Shown: positions 1-13,001, counted from the first letter of the stretch. The stretch: DNA of 64,000 nucleotides from Piezodorus guildinii (GCA_023052935.1 CM041293.1:55416725-55480724); one strand, 5' to 3'. Numbers and translations are program-made. The notes: generated by a model from the letters alone, not told the origin.

Positions 1-968
1 AAGCATTTTAAATACATTAAAATAAATTAGAGATATAAATGGAATGTTAAAAAATGTATTAAACTAAATTTCAATAGAAACATATGTACTATTATATGTA
101 ATACATTTATATTACTATTCTTGTGTTCAGAAACACAAAAATTGAATAAATCAATATTTTTGCACTTTTCTCCTTTAGTTGTTCATCGAATTCGTCCAAC
201 TTGCATATTCAGCTGTTATTTACCAATGCTAACAAGATGATTTTTCTAATTTTTTGTTAATAATACTAATAGGCTTACCGAAACCGAAGGTTCGATGCCG
301 ATACCACCAAACTTCGCCTGCACAGACTTGTCCAATGTTCGCCGGTCAAGGCTAAGCCCCGTGATCAGCCTTAACGCAATCCTCCCATCGACGCTTCGGC
401 CTACCTTTTGGACGCCTACCAGTCAGTCGGTTCAGCGAATACCTACTTTCTCGGAATCCGTTCCTCACCGAGCCCAACAACTTTACGCGCCCATTTGAGT
501 AATTAAAGGTACTTTAGCGGAAGACAATTTAGAATATCGTCATTTAAGCCCCGTCAGACTATTTTAATCAGAATGAAACCTACATGATATTAAAACCCCT
601 TAAATTTTACATCTATATAGCGAGTTTAATTAAAGTCTTTGTTAGTACCGTTTTTAAGAAAATCGTAAAAAGGTCCAAAATACATGGTATAAAGGTGGTT
701 CTTCTAGTTAGCTGATTTTGATGAATAAGTTGCTGTAACATCTCAGGCGTAATAGTTATCCTAAATTTGAATTTTCAGTTTCGCACTAGTTTTAGTTTTT
801 GCGCTAGACTTACCACCTATGGGTACACACACATATTTTTGTGGTACTTGGTCATTTGGACTCAGGGGATCCTAAAACGTGTATTTCCAATTAAAACTGG
901 ATTTCGACAATTTTCACGATCGCAATACTTTCCCTTTCTATATATTTCATTTATAAGTAAGTGAAAGA
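1..968 (-). repeat. F1 repeat, minus orientation, with nested LINE
   Basis: The 5' terminus is at 968 (aagtaagtgaaag in plus orientation, complement of ctttcacttactt), and gcgatcgcaatacttt-like sequence is inside. The body continues to 503 and resumes from about 250 to the window edge, the RTE-like fragment having split it. Confidence 0.6.
256..502 (-). mobile_element. RTE-like LINE 3' fragment nested in an F1 repeat
   Basis: Starts with the family 3' end on the minus strand (taataggcttaccgaaaccg) and runs back through the C-terminal coding end (GRRPKG region, SEERIPK region). F1 sequence resumes on both sides (…gatgatttttctaa before, aattaaaggtac after), so this is an insertion into F1. Confidence 0.65.
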
Positions 969-1073
969 AAAAACGTAGTTGAGTTTCTAGCTAAATATGA
1001 TTTGTTTCTAGAATTAATAACCACTATAGCTGTAGTACAAATGATACCTTGAATTCAATAACTAATTTAATAA

Positions 1074-1350
1074 TGGGATAACTTGTAGCAGGGTGGTTAG
1101 CATAACAGCCTCATATACCAAAGGTCATAGGTTCAAACCCGCAGGTGGTCCTAGGATTTTTCAATGGGAGTAAAAAAACCTTAGTTATGCCGTCCTCAAA
1201 AGGTGGTCCCGAGCCTGTGCGACGTCAGGTACTCGTTAAAGATCCCATCCCTATCCTAATAAAACCTGGATAGGCAAAATTTAGGACTCCCGCTGTAGCA
1301 TCGTCCGATTAGCCATAGTAGCATAAAGTGACGTTAAATAAATAAACCAA
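1074..1350 (+). mobile_element. SINE1, tRNA-derived, near full length
   Basis: The head has an A-box-like TAGCAGGGTGGTTAGC and a B-box GGTTCAAACCC, 35 bp apart. The body carries tactcgttaaagatcccatc and cctggataggcaaaatttag, and the tail is gacgttaaataaataaa. Six copies with the same body lie in this window. The degraded stem pairing and the long body make it a SINE, not a tRNA gene. Confidence 0.75.
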
Positions 1351-2589
1351 CAACAACTTATCTAAAGTCATAAAACTTTTAGAACATAATTTGTTTATAT
1401 AGAATACTCATTTGTTTTAATCGTTTCTAGAATCATAATTTTTCTCATTTTTTGTCTACTTTATTGTAACTTGCTATATATTATTTTCAGTCTTTCATTT
1501 TGTTATACTTGAAGTTTAGGAAAGCTTCCAAGTTCTAGTTACGGTTTTTCCGAGAGCTCTGGTTGGCATAATGGTTATTTATTCTGCTATTTCCTGTGGG
1601 GAGACCCTATTTGGGCACCCCGTCTTTTTTAAAGTGGGTACCCAAAATAAAGGGCAAAACCTGGCTGCTAACTTCGTGATCACAGCCTAATCATGTTATT
1701 CAAAGGGCATTCCCCTTGAAACAGTACACATTTCTTTATGTACTGAATTTAAGACCCTATATTACTCATTGAGGTTAAGGTAAATAAACAAAATTTATAA
1801 TAGTTCTGGACCTAATGATTTTAACATTGTAATTTTGATATAAAAACATAACAGCAGATATTGAGTAGGATTGAGTGTAATCGTGTAAAGGAGTAAAATC
1901 AACTAAAACTCACATTTATGTTTGTTACAAATAAAATATTTATTAATAATTTTAAAGATAAGTTAGGTCAAGAGGTTACCCTGTGCGTAACCTTTTTCCC
2001 ATGTTTTCAAAGTACTTAATATTTGTTTTAATCAATATATGTTTGTATTTTCTTTGCGTTTTTTTATTTATTTTTAACGTTAAATATTTTAATATTAAAA
2101 ATAAATATTTTTGCTCTTCTGTAGAGCAATGCCTATTTCCATTGAGTGGTGCGTTTTCGATTTCCTGAAAGTTAACACGATTATTAAATATTAAATTTCA
2201 TGATAACATTTATCTTCTTTATTCCGTTCTAAAGCGCAGATTACTAGTTGATTCATATGTAACTTTACGCGATATTAGAAACCTCAAGTTGAGAACCTAC
2301 GATTAAATGGACTCCGTCACATCTTTCCTCTGGGAACTAGTAGGCTTCCAAACTTTTCCCTTACATCCTGAGGGGTGTCTCTGGAGTTATTGAGGAAAAA
2401 TGTAAGATAGTTATTTAATACACTTCATGTCTGATTCATCTTTTGGATCTCCAGAGACACTTCTGTCAATCGATTTACGAAGAGATTGAGTGACTTTATC
2501 TTATCGTTTCTACCGTCGCAGGTACTTCTTCGCAACCTTGATTAATAAGTTATCCGATCCCATCTTCCATCATATATCTCAGATTTCCT
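1351..2589. other. AT-rich, no gene seen
   Basis: Includes a moderately GC-rich patch (1555-1740) with ggttggcataatggttattt, which faintly resembles a tRNA A-box, and gacgccccttctttt-like low-complexity DNA. Nothing coding. Confidence 0.5.
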
Positions 2590-4390
2590 ATTATTCAAAT
2601 CCTCGATTCATTTCAGCGACACTTGTATATTTGTGTTTATATTACGCCCCATCAGGTATTCTGTCCCGGCCAGCGCACCGCATCCTCCAGTGATGTGCTG
2701 AATCGACTCGTAAATGTTAGCACAGAGCCTACATCTGTCAGATTCATTTTTCTGTTTCAAGACGCAGTCGCTGTTAACTGGTCCTGATAGCAATCAGAAA
2801 GCATTCCGTTTCTGGGAAGAGACTTCCTTTAACCAGCCAGTGAGTAGAAGATGGCTTGTCGATTTTAGTTTGCTGGAGTTGATTGTAAAATCTTACGTGT
2901 AGTTCTTTCGAATCCCACTCTTCAAGCCGATTGCTATATGTAACAATGTTGGGTGCAGTATGTTGAGTGTTTAATTTAAAAGCAGTGTGTCTGCGGTCAA
3001 GATTGCATATTATTTTATGCAGTGGCACTTAGCTTTGTCTGAAATATTGTTCGAGCATCAATTCTTGCTTTTTGCTCGCTCTTTAATGTTTTTAAGACTT
3101 CTACCTCATTCTTTTCTCGACAAGTAAAGCCTTGCTGTGGATGAAGTAGGGTGATGCATTCTGGATCTAGTCATATTCGTCCGTATCAGTCTATCTAATT
3201 CCTGTAGCGATTCTGTTTACCACTCCAGGAACCTGAAGCTGTAAGATATGGCTGGAATAACCAAAATATTTATAGCTTTTATTTTTGATCTTGAAGACAG
3301 CTGCGTTGCAAGGATAGTTTTTAATCTCTGTTTTAAAGAGGTTGTCAGTCTTAACTTTTATCCTTTCTCACCACTTTGGCATGCTGCTCTACTCCAAGGT
3401 ATTTGTACATTTCTTCTTTTTGAAGTTGCCTAATACGAACATCTTTATCGTATGTATTGTCAGAAATGTGTGTTTTTCCCTTTTATCACATGGAGAGCCG
3501 CGTATTTTTCAATACCCATCGACATTTTGATTGAATCACTGAAATCCGATACTGTCTTTATTGTACAAAGCTTGTAACTAAGACTTATTCATTGCATAAT
3601 GCTTCATCAAATCGACCATATAAAAGCTATGGCTGATCACTGCTGTCGCTTTATTGCTTCTAAATCTGTATCCACATCCCTGCTTTTGTAATAAGGTTGA
3701 CAACGGAGATATCGCAAGACAGAACCAGAGAGGACTGAGGCAGTCCCCTTGGTATATACCTCTCGAAATAGGAATGTATTCCGAGGAGTCCAACGACCAC
3801 TCATGTCCCAACCTCAGTCTTGTTTTCCAGCTGCTCATCAATGTTTTCAAAAGTTCTTTAACTTGTGGTTGTACTTTATATATATCCAGAACTTTTAAAA
3901 GTCAACTGTGAGGGACCGAGTTGCAAACCTTTTTGTAATCGTTCCTTCTTTCTTTTATTCAGGGTCGTTTATTTAGCCTGCAATGACTGAGGCTTATAAT
4001 CAGTAACTCTTTACATCCCTGGGCTCCTTTCCTACATCCGAGTTGCTCGAGTGGGATCAAATATTGGTTCGGAGATTATGCTCGATCCTAGTCGTGAGAA
4101 TAGATGTTAAAATGGTATATACGCCATTGAGGCAGGTGATTGGCCGAAAGTCTTGAGGTTCCAGTTGAGTTCTCTCCTTTTCATGTATAAGTACTGTAAT
4201 ACCTTGACAGAATGTTTTGGGAATATCCAAGCGCCTACTTATCATTTTTTGGTAATTATTTGCTAATATGCTATGCAAGCAGGTTAGATGTTTCAACTAA
4301 TAATTTTGAATTCTATCACTGCCTGGCGATTTCCAATTTTTTATTTTCTTTGTAGCACCGGTTACATCTGCTTGAGATATTTCTATACAT
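2590..4390 (-). mobile_element. Decayed non-LTR retrotransposon, R4/Dong-like reverse transcriptase
   Basis: Four consecutive minus-strand frame fragments line up as one retroelement ORF. In order: EPQDFRPITCLNGVYTILTS (4296-4057), GIYQGDCLSPLWFCLAISPL with a YMVD replacing the usual YMDD (3850-3578), SSTHWLVKGSLFPET (3028-2774), and a C-terminal CRLC-x8-H-x4-C zinc-knuckle-like motif (2793-2608). The first two are reverse transcriptase motifs; the third and fourth are typical of R2/R4-type C-termini. Frames are interrupted throughout. Confidence 0.65.
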
Positions 4391-4421
4391 TATAAATCAG
4401 TCTATACATTATAAATCAGTC
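4382..4421 (+). repeat. Short tandem duplication
   Basis: tctatacattataaatcag occurs twice in direct succession. Confidence 0.7.
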
Positions 4422-5054
4422 GGCTTTATATTAATAAATACCTACTTTTATAGTGTTAGTATTCGTATAATTTAAGCATATATTTTTTTATTGGTTGTTA
4501 AAGGTTTCCTCCCCTGGCAGTGTGAAATTTTACGTTTTCTGCCCCATTCTATTTGCTCGCTCCACGTGTCTTCATTATCCGTGTTTTTTCTGTGGTGAGG
4601 TTGTTCTCAAGCTCGACCTTCACATTTATTCAACGTTTTACTTAATAATAATATTATATATATGTATGGATCAATACATTTGAAATCGCATAATTTTCAT
4701 TAATTTTGCTGCTCAACATTTTTTATTTTAATGATTTCTTTATCAGTTATTCTATATCCTTTAATGAATAAAAAAACCGTGGATACAGTTTTTTTCTGGC
4801 AAACACTTTTATTGTTACAGCCCATCGAAAGGAAAGGGTTTGTAAAAGAACGCATGGAGTATAAATATTGATTGATTGGGTTCTAGTGTTCATTGAGTGA
4901 ATATAGTGGAGCGGAAGCATAAGGAATTCACTAATATAGGAAGGTTTCCATTTCGAAGATTCGCATTATGTAAGAACCATTGAAATTTTTTCGTCGAACA
5001 GAAATATAACGCCAGTTTAACTCGATTTAATAGTCTGGAATATGGTCACTTATA

Positions 5055-5296
5055 GGACAGTTTACTATATTTAGGTGACGTTTACCGAGAAAGGTTTGAA
5101 TCTGGGTAATAAAGTTCTGGTTCTGGGATACGCCAATGATTTAGTACTGTTAGCGAAGACACGGAAACTATACAACTAAATACAAGTGCGTTAATAAAAA
5201 CTGGTAAAGAAATAGGACTCGAAATAAATACAATTAAGACGAAATATATGATTAGTAGTAGGCACGACGGTGACGATATTATTGATATTAATATAT

Positions 5297-5359
<63 letters not shown>

Positions 5360-6670
5360 TGTAATGTATTGAGGATACTGAGGGGAGTTCATAATTAAAT
5401 AATATTAATATTAAACAATAAAATATTGAGAAACCTTTGTCGGCAAAACATCAAAAGGCGTTTACCTCCATGGGACCCCCCAGCAATATGTACCTCGGGA
5501 AACTTCTTAGACCCTAGGACATAGGACCCCGGGCATGGGTTACTTTCCAGATCAGCCCCGCCCGAGGTGACGACGATGAGGAGAAGATTGGAAAGAGGGA
5601 GTCAAGTTTGATCCTCAAGAAGAGTGAGTCGGGTTCCATCTACAAGAAGAGGAGGTGGCCGTCGGGGTTCTGAGAGCAGATGGAGGATGATGCCGAGAAA
5701 GGGGACCTAAGACTGATTTCACCTTCGCCAGCCGGTTAAGTGTTTTTAAGGTATCTCGTTATTTGTAAAATTGTATGGCAAAGGTAGTAGTTAAAATGTC
5801 CCTCAGTATTCTCAATCAGAGTTCTAGGCAATGTGTTAATATAATGGATATGTGTAATTTAATAATTATAGTAATGTATTGATTGAATCTTGTTTACTTT
5901 AATCATACCCTGCATGCCACCTATTGGATTGGTAAACACGATAAGTTTGGAAAGGAGATCCAATGGTATCATTAAATATAGTTTATATATTGACTAAATA
6001 TAGTAAGTAAGCTAGTCTTTGAGGCTACCGCTGCCTTAGAAAAGCAGCCGGTTAAAAACAGCAATCAGGACATACTTTTGAACACGTAGAGAAATTTAAG
6101 TATGTAGGTTCAATGATAACAAGAAAAATAAAATCCAGGAAGAAATAAAGTCCCGGTTAAAGGTGGGAAATGTGTGTTATTATTGAGCTGCTAAATTACT
6201 TAGCTCGCGGCTTCTGCCTAAAAACTTAAAGGTTAGAATTTATATAACTATTATTCTTCCGACGATTCTTTACGGATGTGAAACGTGACCGCTTACTTTA
6301 AAGGATGAATAACATCTTAAGGTTTTCTAAAATAAGGTATTACGTAAAATATTTGGTCCAAAGAGAGATGAGGCCACTGGAGAGTTTAAAAGGTTGCACA
6401 ACGCGGAATTGCGGAACTTGTACCCTTTGAATATAATTGAGGCAATAGCATCGCGATGACTCGAATGGGCGCATCAAGTTTTTGGCATCAGTGAAGAACG
6501 AATTCCGAAACATTTTGTATTCGAAGAAGCGACTGGTAGGCCGAACCGACGATGGAATGATTGTGTGAAGTCTGATCTAGGGAGCTTGGGCTTGAACGGT
6601 GTCATTGGACGAGTCTTTGCTGGTATCGGCATCGAACCTTCAGGATCGGCAAGCCTATTATTATTATAGC
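5055..6670 (+). mobile_element. RTE-like LINE copy split by a 0.76-kb insertion
   Basis: 5055-5295 covers the YADD region (here reading YAND), ending gatattattgatattaat. The same element resumes at about 6055 with aatcaggacatacttttgaac and runs to the family 3' end and a short ATT tail at 6670. Comparison with the copy at 56270-56290, where these two parts are contiguous, shows that 5296-6054 is extra DNA. Confidence 0.7.
5296..6054. mobile_element. Unclassified insertion within an RTE-like copy, starting with (AT)n
   Basis: Begins with about 65 bp of AT repeat, then contains a relatively GC-rich central block (5460-5740). Candidate inverted repeats are tgaggatactgagggga (about 5369) and ccctcagtattctca (about 5802). 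Direct repeats gtaatgtattga occur at 5361 and 5871, and agccggttaa at about 5735 and 6044. No coding sequence is recognised. Confidence 0.45.
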
Positions 6671-7120
6671 CAGAAATATTTTCACGTATGCGAGCAAAAA
6701 TAAGTCTTATAAAGCAATTCTTTATATAGGAGGGTTTTATATTTTTAGGTTTTTGAATAGGTAAGAATCATGGAAATATTCTCTTCGTAGGATAAAGCCA
6801 CTTTGTCTCCAAATCAATACTTCAACTTAAGAAAACCTTCTTTAAATAGGACGTAAGAAGTCAAAACCTGTTTCACCTTTTGGAGTATTCATAAGGGGAC
6901 ATCATCTTGCGTTTTTGGTTTCGATAAATAATTCAAGATAAAGAATGGAGTATGGTTTACCACATAAAATAAAATTGAAAACAATTCAAACATCAAAAAT
7001 AAAATCACGCAGAACAAGAAAAAATAAGTAATTACTTTAACAATGTGTTCTTAATATTTATCCATTTTTATAATATATTATTTAATATATGTCAATGTAA
7101 TATATGCCAATTGTACTTGA

Positions 7121-7330
7121 AAGGGTATAGCCGGGTTAGATGGTAAATCTGCCCCCGTTACTATAGATATAATTGCACGAAAACTCGGTTATGATTGAGA
7201 ATAGAAAAAATATCAAAAGGGTTAAAATATCCTAGTATGATCTTCCGGGTTGTTGTGCTAGCCACTACACTCAGGTGACCCCATACACATAAAGGGTATA
7301 GCCGGGTTAGGATGGTAAATCTGCCCCGTC
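7121..7330 (+). repeat. Direct repeat pair
   Basis: aagggtatagccgggttag followed by atggtaaatctgcccc occurs at 7121 and again at about 7290, 170 bp apart. Confidence 0.6.
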
Positions 7331-7420
7331 TCCTTTTTTATAAAAGTAATTCACATAAATTTGTAGCTTTTAAATTCAAACGGTTTTCGAGATTTTTTAA
7401 AAACCTCTTTTTTAGGTTTT

Positions 7421-8320
7421 TTTTTTATTAGTAAATTTGAAATTAATTAATGATGATTTTTTCTCTGATTCTTAGGAGTCAAAGGCATGAAATAATAATA
7501 TGATCACAATTTTTAAGCGAAAAGCCTAGTTTTAGTGGACGAAAGAAAATTAAAATATGTATTCTTTTCAACCTTTTTTAAAAGTGTCAACACCGATTTT
7601 TTTTTTTCAGAAAATGTCTTTTATATTTTTCTATACACATGGATTTTTTCGAATTTTTTGAAGTGATGGAACAATATGAAAAAAAATAAAAACTTATTTT
7701 TTTCTAAATTACTTGCATTCAACTCATATTTCTTATTATATTTGAAAAACAATTCATTCTCACCGAAAATTCAGAATTCCATTTCTTATATAACATTTTG
7801 AATCTTTTTACAACAAAGCGATTGGATAAAAGTTTTGTTTTTGAAACACGCGCCAGGCTAGCACTCTATAACGCCGTCTATTTAGTCACTATCAATCATT
7901 TCTTCTAAGGTCTCGCTTGTTGAGGTATTTTCATATCTTTTCCTAGAGAGGATGTATTTTTAATAAAAAAAATAATTTTCTACACATTTTTCGATAATCT
8001 GAAAATTGTTTTCAAATGGTGGAACGATATGAAAAAAAAAAATTAATAAAATAACCGATCTTTTCCCTTAAACCTTTAAAAACGTTTTAAGAAACTTATA
8101 ATTTTCAGATTATCGAAAATGTGTAGAAAATTATTTTGTTTTACTGAAAATACATCCTCTCTAGGAAAAGATATAGAGAATACCTCAACAAGCGAGACCC
8201 TAAAAATAGGCTTTTCGCTTGAAAATCGTGATCATATTATTTTTGCATGCCTTTGACTCCTTAGAATCAGAGAAAAAAATCATCATTAATTAATTTCAAA
8301 TTTTAATAATAAAAAAAAAT
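7421..8320. repeat. Large foldback element with an insertion in one arm
   Basis: The right arm (8096-8320) is contiguous. The left arm is in two parts, 7421-7535 and about 7907-8010. For example gatcacaatttttaagcgaa is answered by gcttgaaaatcgtgatcata, and gaggatgtatttttaat by tgaaaatacatcctctc. The 7536-7906 stretch has no partner. The loop is about 85 bp. Confidence 0.7.
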
Positions 8321-8389
8321 TTTTTTTTTGTTAAAAAACTAATCATTTTATCTCTATCTTCGAAAAAAAACGAGTTATTAGCGTACACA

Positions 8390-8650
8390 TAGGGAAGATT
8401 TAAATTTTTGTTTATTTTTATTTTTTTGTTTTTCGCGCTTTACTGATTCTAAAGCATACATACAATACATTTTTTCTTTATCTTAAAAAATAACTGAGTT
8501 ATTGAATTAAATCACTTTTAATCAACCTAAATTTTAAATTTAACAAGCTGATATCAACGTCTAGGTGTTTGGGTTTGTGGCGAATTAAAAAAAATTAAAT
8601 GTAATAGTTTCGGAGAAATGCCGCGGACGGCGGATTTTTTTTTTTTTATT
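8390..8650 (+). repeat. Dispersed repeat ending in a ccgcggacggc motif
   Basis: Shares with 60130-60470 (opposite orientation) the blocks gaaatgccgcggacggc, a ttattgaattaaatcactttt-like stretch and an atcttaaaaaataactgag-like stretch, with A/T runs. No coding potential. Confidence 0.45.
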
Positions 8651-9416
8651 CGTTATTCGAGTTCTGCATATCTTGAAACGTAAGACCTGTAATTTTGAGA
8701 GGGTGTAATTTTTTTTCCTATCGTTTATTATCGAAAACTGGTTGTGGTCTAAGTTCATTCTACATAATCGCTAATAAAATTTTACGTTCCCTTAGAGGGT
8801 ACAACCTAGTGCAAAGATTTGAGAATAAATGGAATATTCTTATCGTAACGTTTTATTAATTAGTTTTGTTTAGATTTTTTTTTGTACTGATAGGCATTAA
8901 GATATTTTCTTTTAGAATACTTTTTACATTTCATTAAAGTATGTAGATGGTGTTTAGGACAAGAAGCAGAGGTCCACCGAAGAGGTAGATATCAGCGTTA
9001 GCAACCTTGGTTGCACTCATTAGAAGCAGCTATTTGCATGGTAATAGGTTCCCATGGCTCGGTATTCTTTGGCTTTTCCCATCGCCAGGAAGGCTTCCCT
9101 ATCTTCTGCTAATTGTTAGTGAATGAGCTTCTAGATCCTGGTCAAGATAGGTCTCGCATTTTAGCTGGTTATTGTAGTATATTTTAGATATAAATTCAAT
9201 TATTTTGGGCCATTTACATAGTCAATGTCTTATTTAAACTTCCATAATATAATGTTAAGATTATTATTTTAACAAATTACAGGCGGGATGAAGCTTGTTG
9301 AAGAAATGAAACTAATAATTAACTTACAGATTACAAAAGTATATCTCACTTAGATTTACTCCCATACCTGAAACTTACCCCTTTCTTTCCAATTAAATGA
9401 ATGAAAAGTAATTTTA

Positions 9417-9538
9417 CTTTCACTTACTATATATAGTAAGGAGAAGTATTGCGATCGTGAAAATTTAGGAATTCCAGCTCTAACGGAAATACACGTTTTA
9501 GGGTCCAGTGAGTCCAAATAACCAAGTCCCGCATAAAG

Positions 9539-9578
<40 letters not shown>

Positions 9579-10127
9579 TAACTCCCGGGCGGAAATGGTA
9601 AGTCCTATGAAACTGAATTTTCTCGAAAACGGTTCCGACGATTTTGATTAAACTCGCTATATCGATGTAAAATTTAATGGGCTTTAATATTATGTAGATT
9701 TTATTCTGATATTAATGGTCTGACAGGGCTTAAATGCCGATATTTTAAATTTTCTTTCTCTAAAGTACCTTTAATTTTATAGATCCAATAAAAATAACTA
9801 TATTATCTTGTTAACGCTGATGAAAAACAGGTAAATATATAAATTGAATAAATTCGATACCCAACTAAAGGAGAAAACAGAAAAAATATTTTTTCTATGC
9901 AATTTTTCGTTTTTGAACATAAGAGCAGTAATATACAAGTATGATATACCGTTGGAAAGCTACTAATAATATAGTAGATTTTTTAATAAAACACGTTTCT
10001 ATAGAAATTCCATTATATTAATTCTTTAATGGTTTCACTCATTTTTAGCTATTACTGTATTTGAAAATTCTTTAATTGATTCTAAAAACGGAGGTAAGTG
10101 AAAGTCGTGTGTTGCCCCCACCAGATT
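9417..10127 (+). repeat. F1 repeat, both ends present, internal deletion
   Basis: 5' end actttcacttactatatata with gtattgcgatcgtgaaaatt. A (GT)n tract at 9541-9577. The 3' end is gtaagtgaaagtcgtgtgtt followed by gcccccaccagattttt. It lacks the tttaagacatctatacgccc segment present in the array copies. Confidence 0.75.
9541..9577 (+). repeat. (GT)n microsatellite inside F1
   Basis: About 18 GT units. The same position in other F1 copies (about 48010, 48720, 49533) holds 4-12 units, so it is a variable tract of the repeat. Confidence 0.85.
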
Positions 10128-12160
10128 TTTTAATTTCTAGTTCCGAAGTCCATAATGACTTATCAGTATTAAAATTTTCCATTTATGATCTATATACTGC
10201 TTACACTAACATTATCTGAAATGGAATATGGAATAAATAGATATTCTAGTTGTAGTTATCAACTATTTTATATAATTTATGAATTTTTAATCAGAGTTAT
10301 GAACCTGAATGAGTAACCTAGTAGGTCCAACATTGACACCTTCTTTAATTTGTTCTATTATTCATAAGCTTGTTAGTCTATTTTTAGAACTGAATAATTT
10401 TTTTTAACTTCTAACGACGTTTTTATGACGCATTAAAAGATATGTTGCAATATTCACCGTCGGTTTCGACCTTAAACAGTATCAGGAAAATATGTAAATG
10501 AAATATTAGTTCTCCGAAGTCCTGTATAATCGATTATAGATTTAAGTTCTGCAGATTTTCCGTTTGCACGTAAACCCTGTGCGATTATCTTTATTATTAT
10601 GATGTGATTGTATCCAAATTATCCAATAATAGAAGGTTATTCGTTATTTATATAGGATCTTTGTTGATGTATACTTTATCATAAACTGAATATATTTTTA
10701 ATATTTTATATTACATAAAAATAAAATGAGTATTTCTGAATTGTGATATGTTTTTTTTTTAAATTTGCGAATTACTTACACAATCATCATTCATCATTTA
10801 AAAAAAAAAAAAAAAAATCTTAGGAGAGAGTAATTAAATAACAAAAAGGGGTTAGTAAACACATACATATTACATAATTTAATAATGATATTGGTATTGT
10901 TGTAATATTGAGTTGTAATGCCCAATAAAAATAATACTTGTAGGTACGTCCGAATGTCACAGTCATTTAAACTCTGCCAACCCCAACAACTGTAAAGTAT
11001 TACGGGCAATTTACCACTTTCTCCATATCATTCAAAGTTATTTATAGTTAATTAAAAGATGATTACATAATTAACAAATCTTTTGGCCAAATATACCGAG
11101 ACACATGTATGGCTTGTAATGTTTTGAATATTTGGATACTGCAGATGTTTTCAATTGCTAAAAAATTACATTTTGTAACATAAGATGGCGATTTTTAAAT
11201 CACAAACAGTAAAAAAAATAATAAAATATGTTTAAGCCCACTAAGCATTAGAGAAATGCTCAGAAGATATCAAATTTGTCTAAGTTGTTTAAGCTATCAA
11301 TTTTTTTTCTTTTTCTTTACTACGTGTTATGAAATGACCCATACGCAAGAATTAATATAAATTTATTCTCATATTAAAATATATTTATTTTTTTTCCTCT
11401 TAGTGTAATATTTAATGTTAACTATTAAATTTTATTAAAAGAAAGCTGTCTGTGTGATAATGAATAAGTTACGAACATTGAAATTTTATATAATTAATTT
11501 TAAAAATTAATAAAGAGTTCAGAATGTCATTGAAAATAGAAAGAAGGCGGTGGACACTGACGTAATAACTTATATTCTTTTATTATGTAAAATAGATGTT
11601 TATATTGAAACACGATGTAATTCTTGTCAGTTGTAGTTTATTCAAAGAAGCTATTGAAGAAGATTGTCGAAACTAGATAATTTAATTAAAAACCTACAAA
11701 TCGCCTTTTTTCTTTGTCTTTCTATGAAGGCCTGATCCACGATATGTTTCAATATTATTCCACTTATTTCTTTAAAACATATTCCGGTAACTGAGACTCT
11801 TACTTGACAAACTTCTTATATGAAATCCTCGTAAGAAACTGTTCGCAGATACTAATAACTATATCGGTTAATTGAAAACTAACTAAGTTAATAACTATAA
11901 TATTAAGAACTTATTACCGAATCTAGTTCTCTGTCCTAATTCCTTAAAAAAATTCGAAACTCCCAGTCCTTTGTTACCAATGACAACATCCATCAAGACC
12001 TCTATATTCCGTTAGCTGTAGACTTAGCTCGAAATAGATATTCCTCCTTTAATTCTTAACTTAAACCAACTTCTTAGTAGGATATCATCAATAGGGATTC
12101 TCGATGACCCCCTGAGACGACTGAAAAGGAGATGACCATAGGACCTTTTTACTTAATTTA
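10128..12160. other. AT-rich DNA, nothing recognised
   Basis: Homopolymer and AT-rich DNA only. Around 11655-11675 gaagaagattgtcgaaactag carries a GAAAC block similar to the hammerhead-like sites, without a clear partner stem. Confidence 0.5.
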
Positions 12161-12227
12161 GACATTGAATTCCGCCTTTCTGTTTAAGGTGTTATTATTT
12201 TTTATAATCATGCTCCATACTTATTTA

Positions 12228-12376
12228 TCGTATTGTATTAATAATATTAATAAGCTTTGTGAAGCCGAAAGTCCAGTGCCGATATCACCAATATTTGCCT
12301 ACACAGTTCAATCCAAAACCTACCGTCTAAACCCAAAACCCCGTGATATGACTCATCGCAATCCTCCCACTTAATG
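12228..12376 (-). mobile_element. Short diverged RTE-like 3' fragment
   Basis: Matches the family 3' end in minus orientation (aataagctttgtgaagccga, then the gatatcacc and cgcaatcctccca segments seen in other copies) but is truncated and more diverged. Confidence 0.5.
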
Positions 12377-12379
12377 AAC

Positions 12380-12930
12380 CACCGTATTTTATTTTTAGGT
12401 TTTTATCTTTTCTGCTTTTATTCTTTTCAGTTTTCTCCCATCACCGCCGTTCCTCCTCCGATCCATTTCTTACTTTCTAGCTTTTTCTCCACCATTTCAA
12501 GAACCTTATATCTTTCATCATTTTGTCGAATCGATCCTTATCTTGATATTCTCCCTCTCTGATACCCAATACTTTGAGTTATCTAGTTATTTTTATTTGT
12601 TTTTTTGGTTAGCCGTATATGTTCTTCAATCCCATTACATTATCGAATACTTTTTCTTGTATCTCCTTTCCTTCCTCAATGATTCCAGATTTTCAATATG
12701 TTCTTTGAGTCTATCGTTCTTTTTTAACCGATATTACTCGGTCGTATGTTTTCCTCAGAATCTTTCTTATTGTTTTCAGTAAAGATTCCATGTTTAAAAT
12801 TCCGCTCCATCGAGTAGCATTGGTTTTATGACTTTCATAATGCCTAATTTTCGCTTTCCTGTAAAGATTCTGTTTTTATATAAACTCCTACCTGAAAACT
12901 TTTGTCCAATTTTACTTCCCTATTCCATTT
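12380..12930 (-). mobile_element. Possible LINE remnant upstream of the grnd ectodomain exon
   Basis: The minus strand gives lysine-rich broken frames (for example RQNDERYKVLEMVEKKLESK and MERNFKHGIF) that look like the linker part of a LINE ORF. No diagnostic motif, so this is weak. Confidence 0.25.
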
Positions 12931-13001
12931 TGCTTGCTTGTTTATAATTTAGATTCCTTTTTTTGCCAGTTTTCATTAATATGTTCTGCTTTTGATTCCA
13001 G

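Noticed and set aside
1080..1150. tRNA gene
   Set aside because: A- and B-box are present but stems do not pair and the sequence continues into a repeated SINE body.
5082..5360. 92-codon minus-strand frame of alternating Ile-Tyr
   Set aside because: It is a translated (AT)n tract joined to antisense LINE sequence.
9541..9577. (GT)n as a regulatory or telomeric repeat
   Set aside because: It is at the same internal position in several F1 copies with variable length, so it belongs to the repeat.
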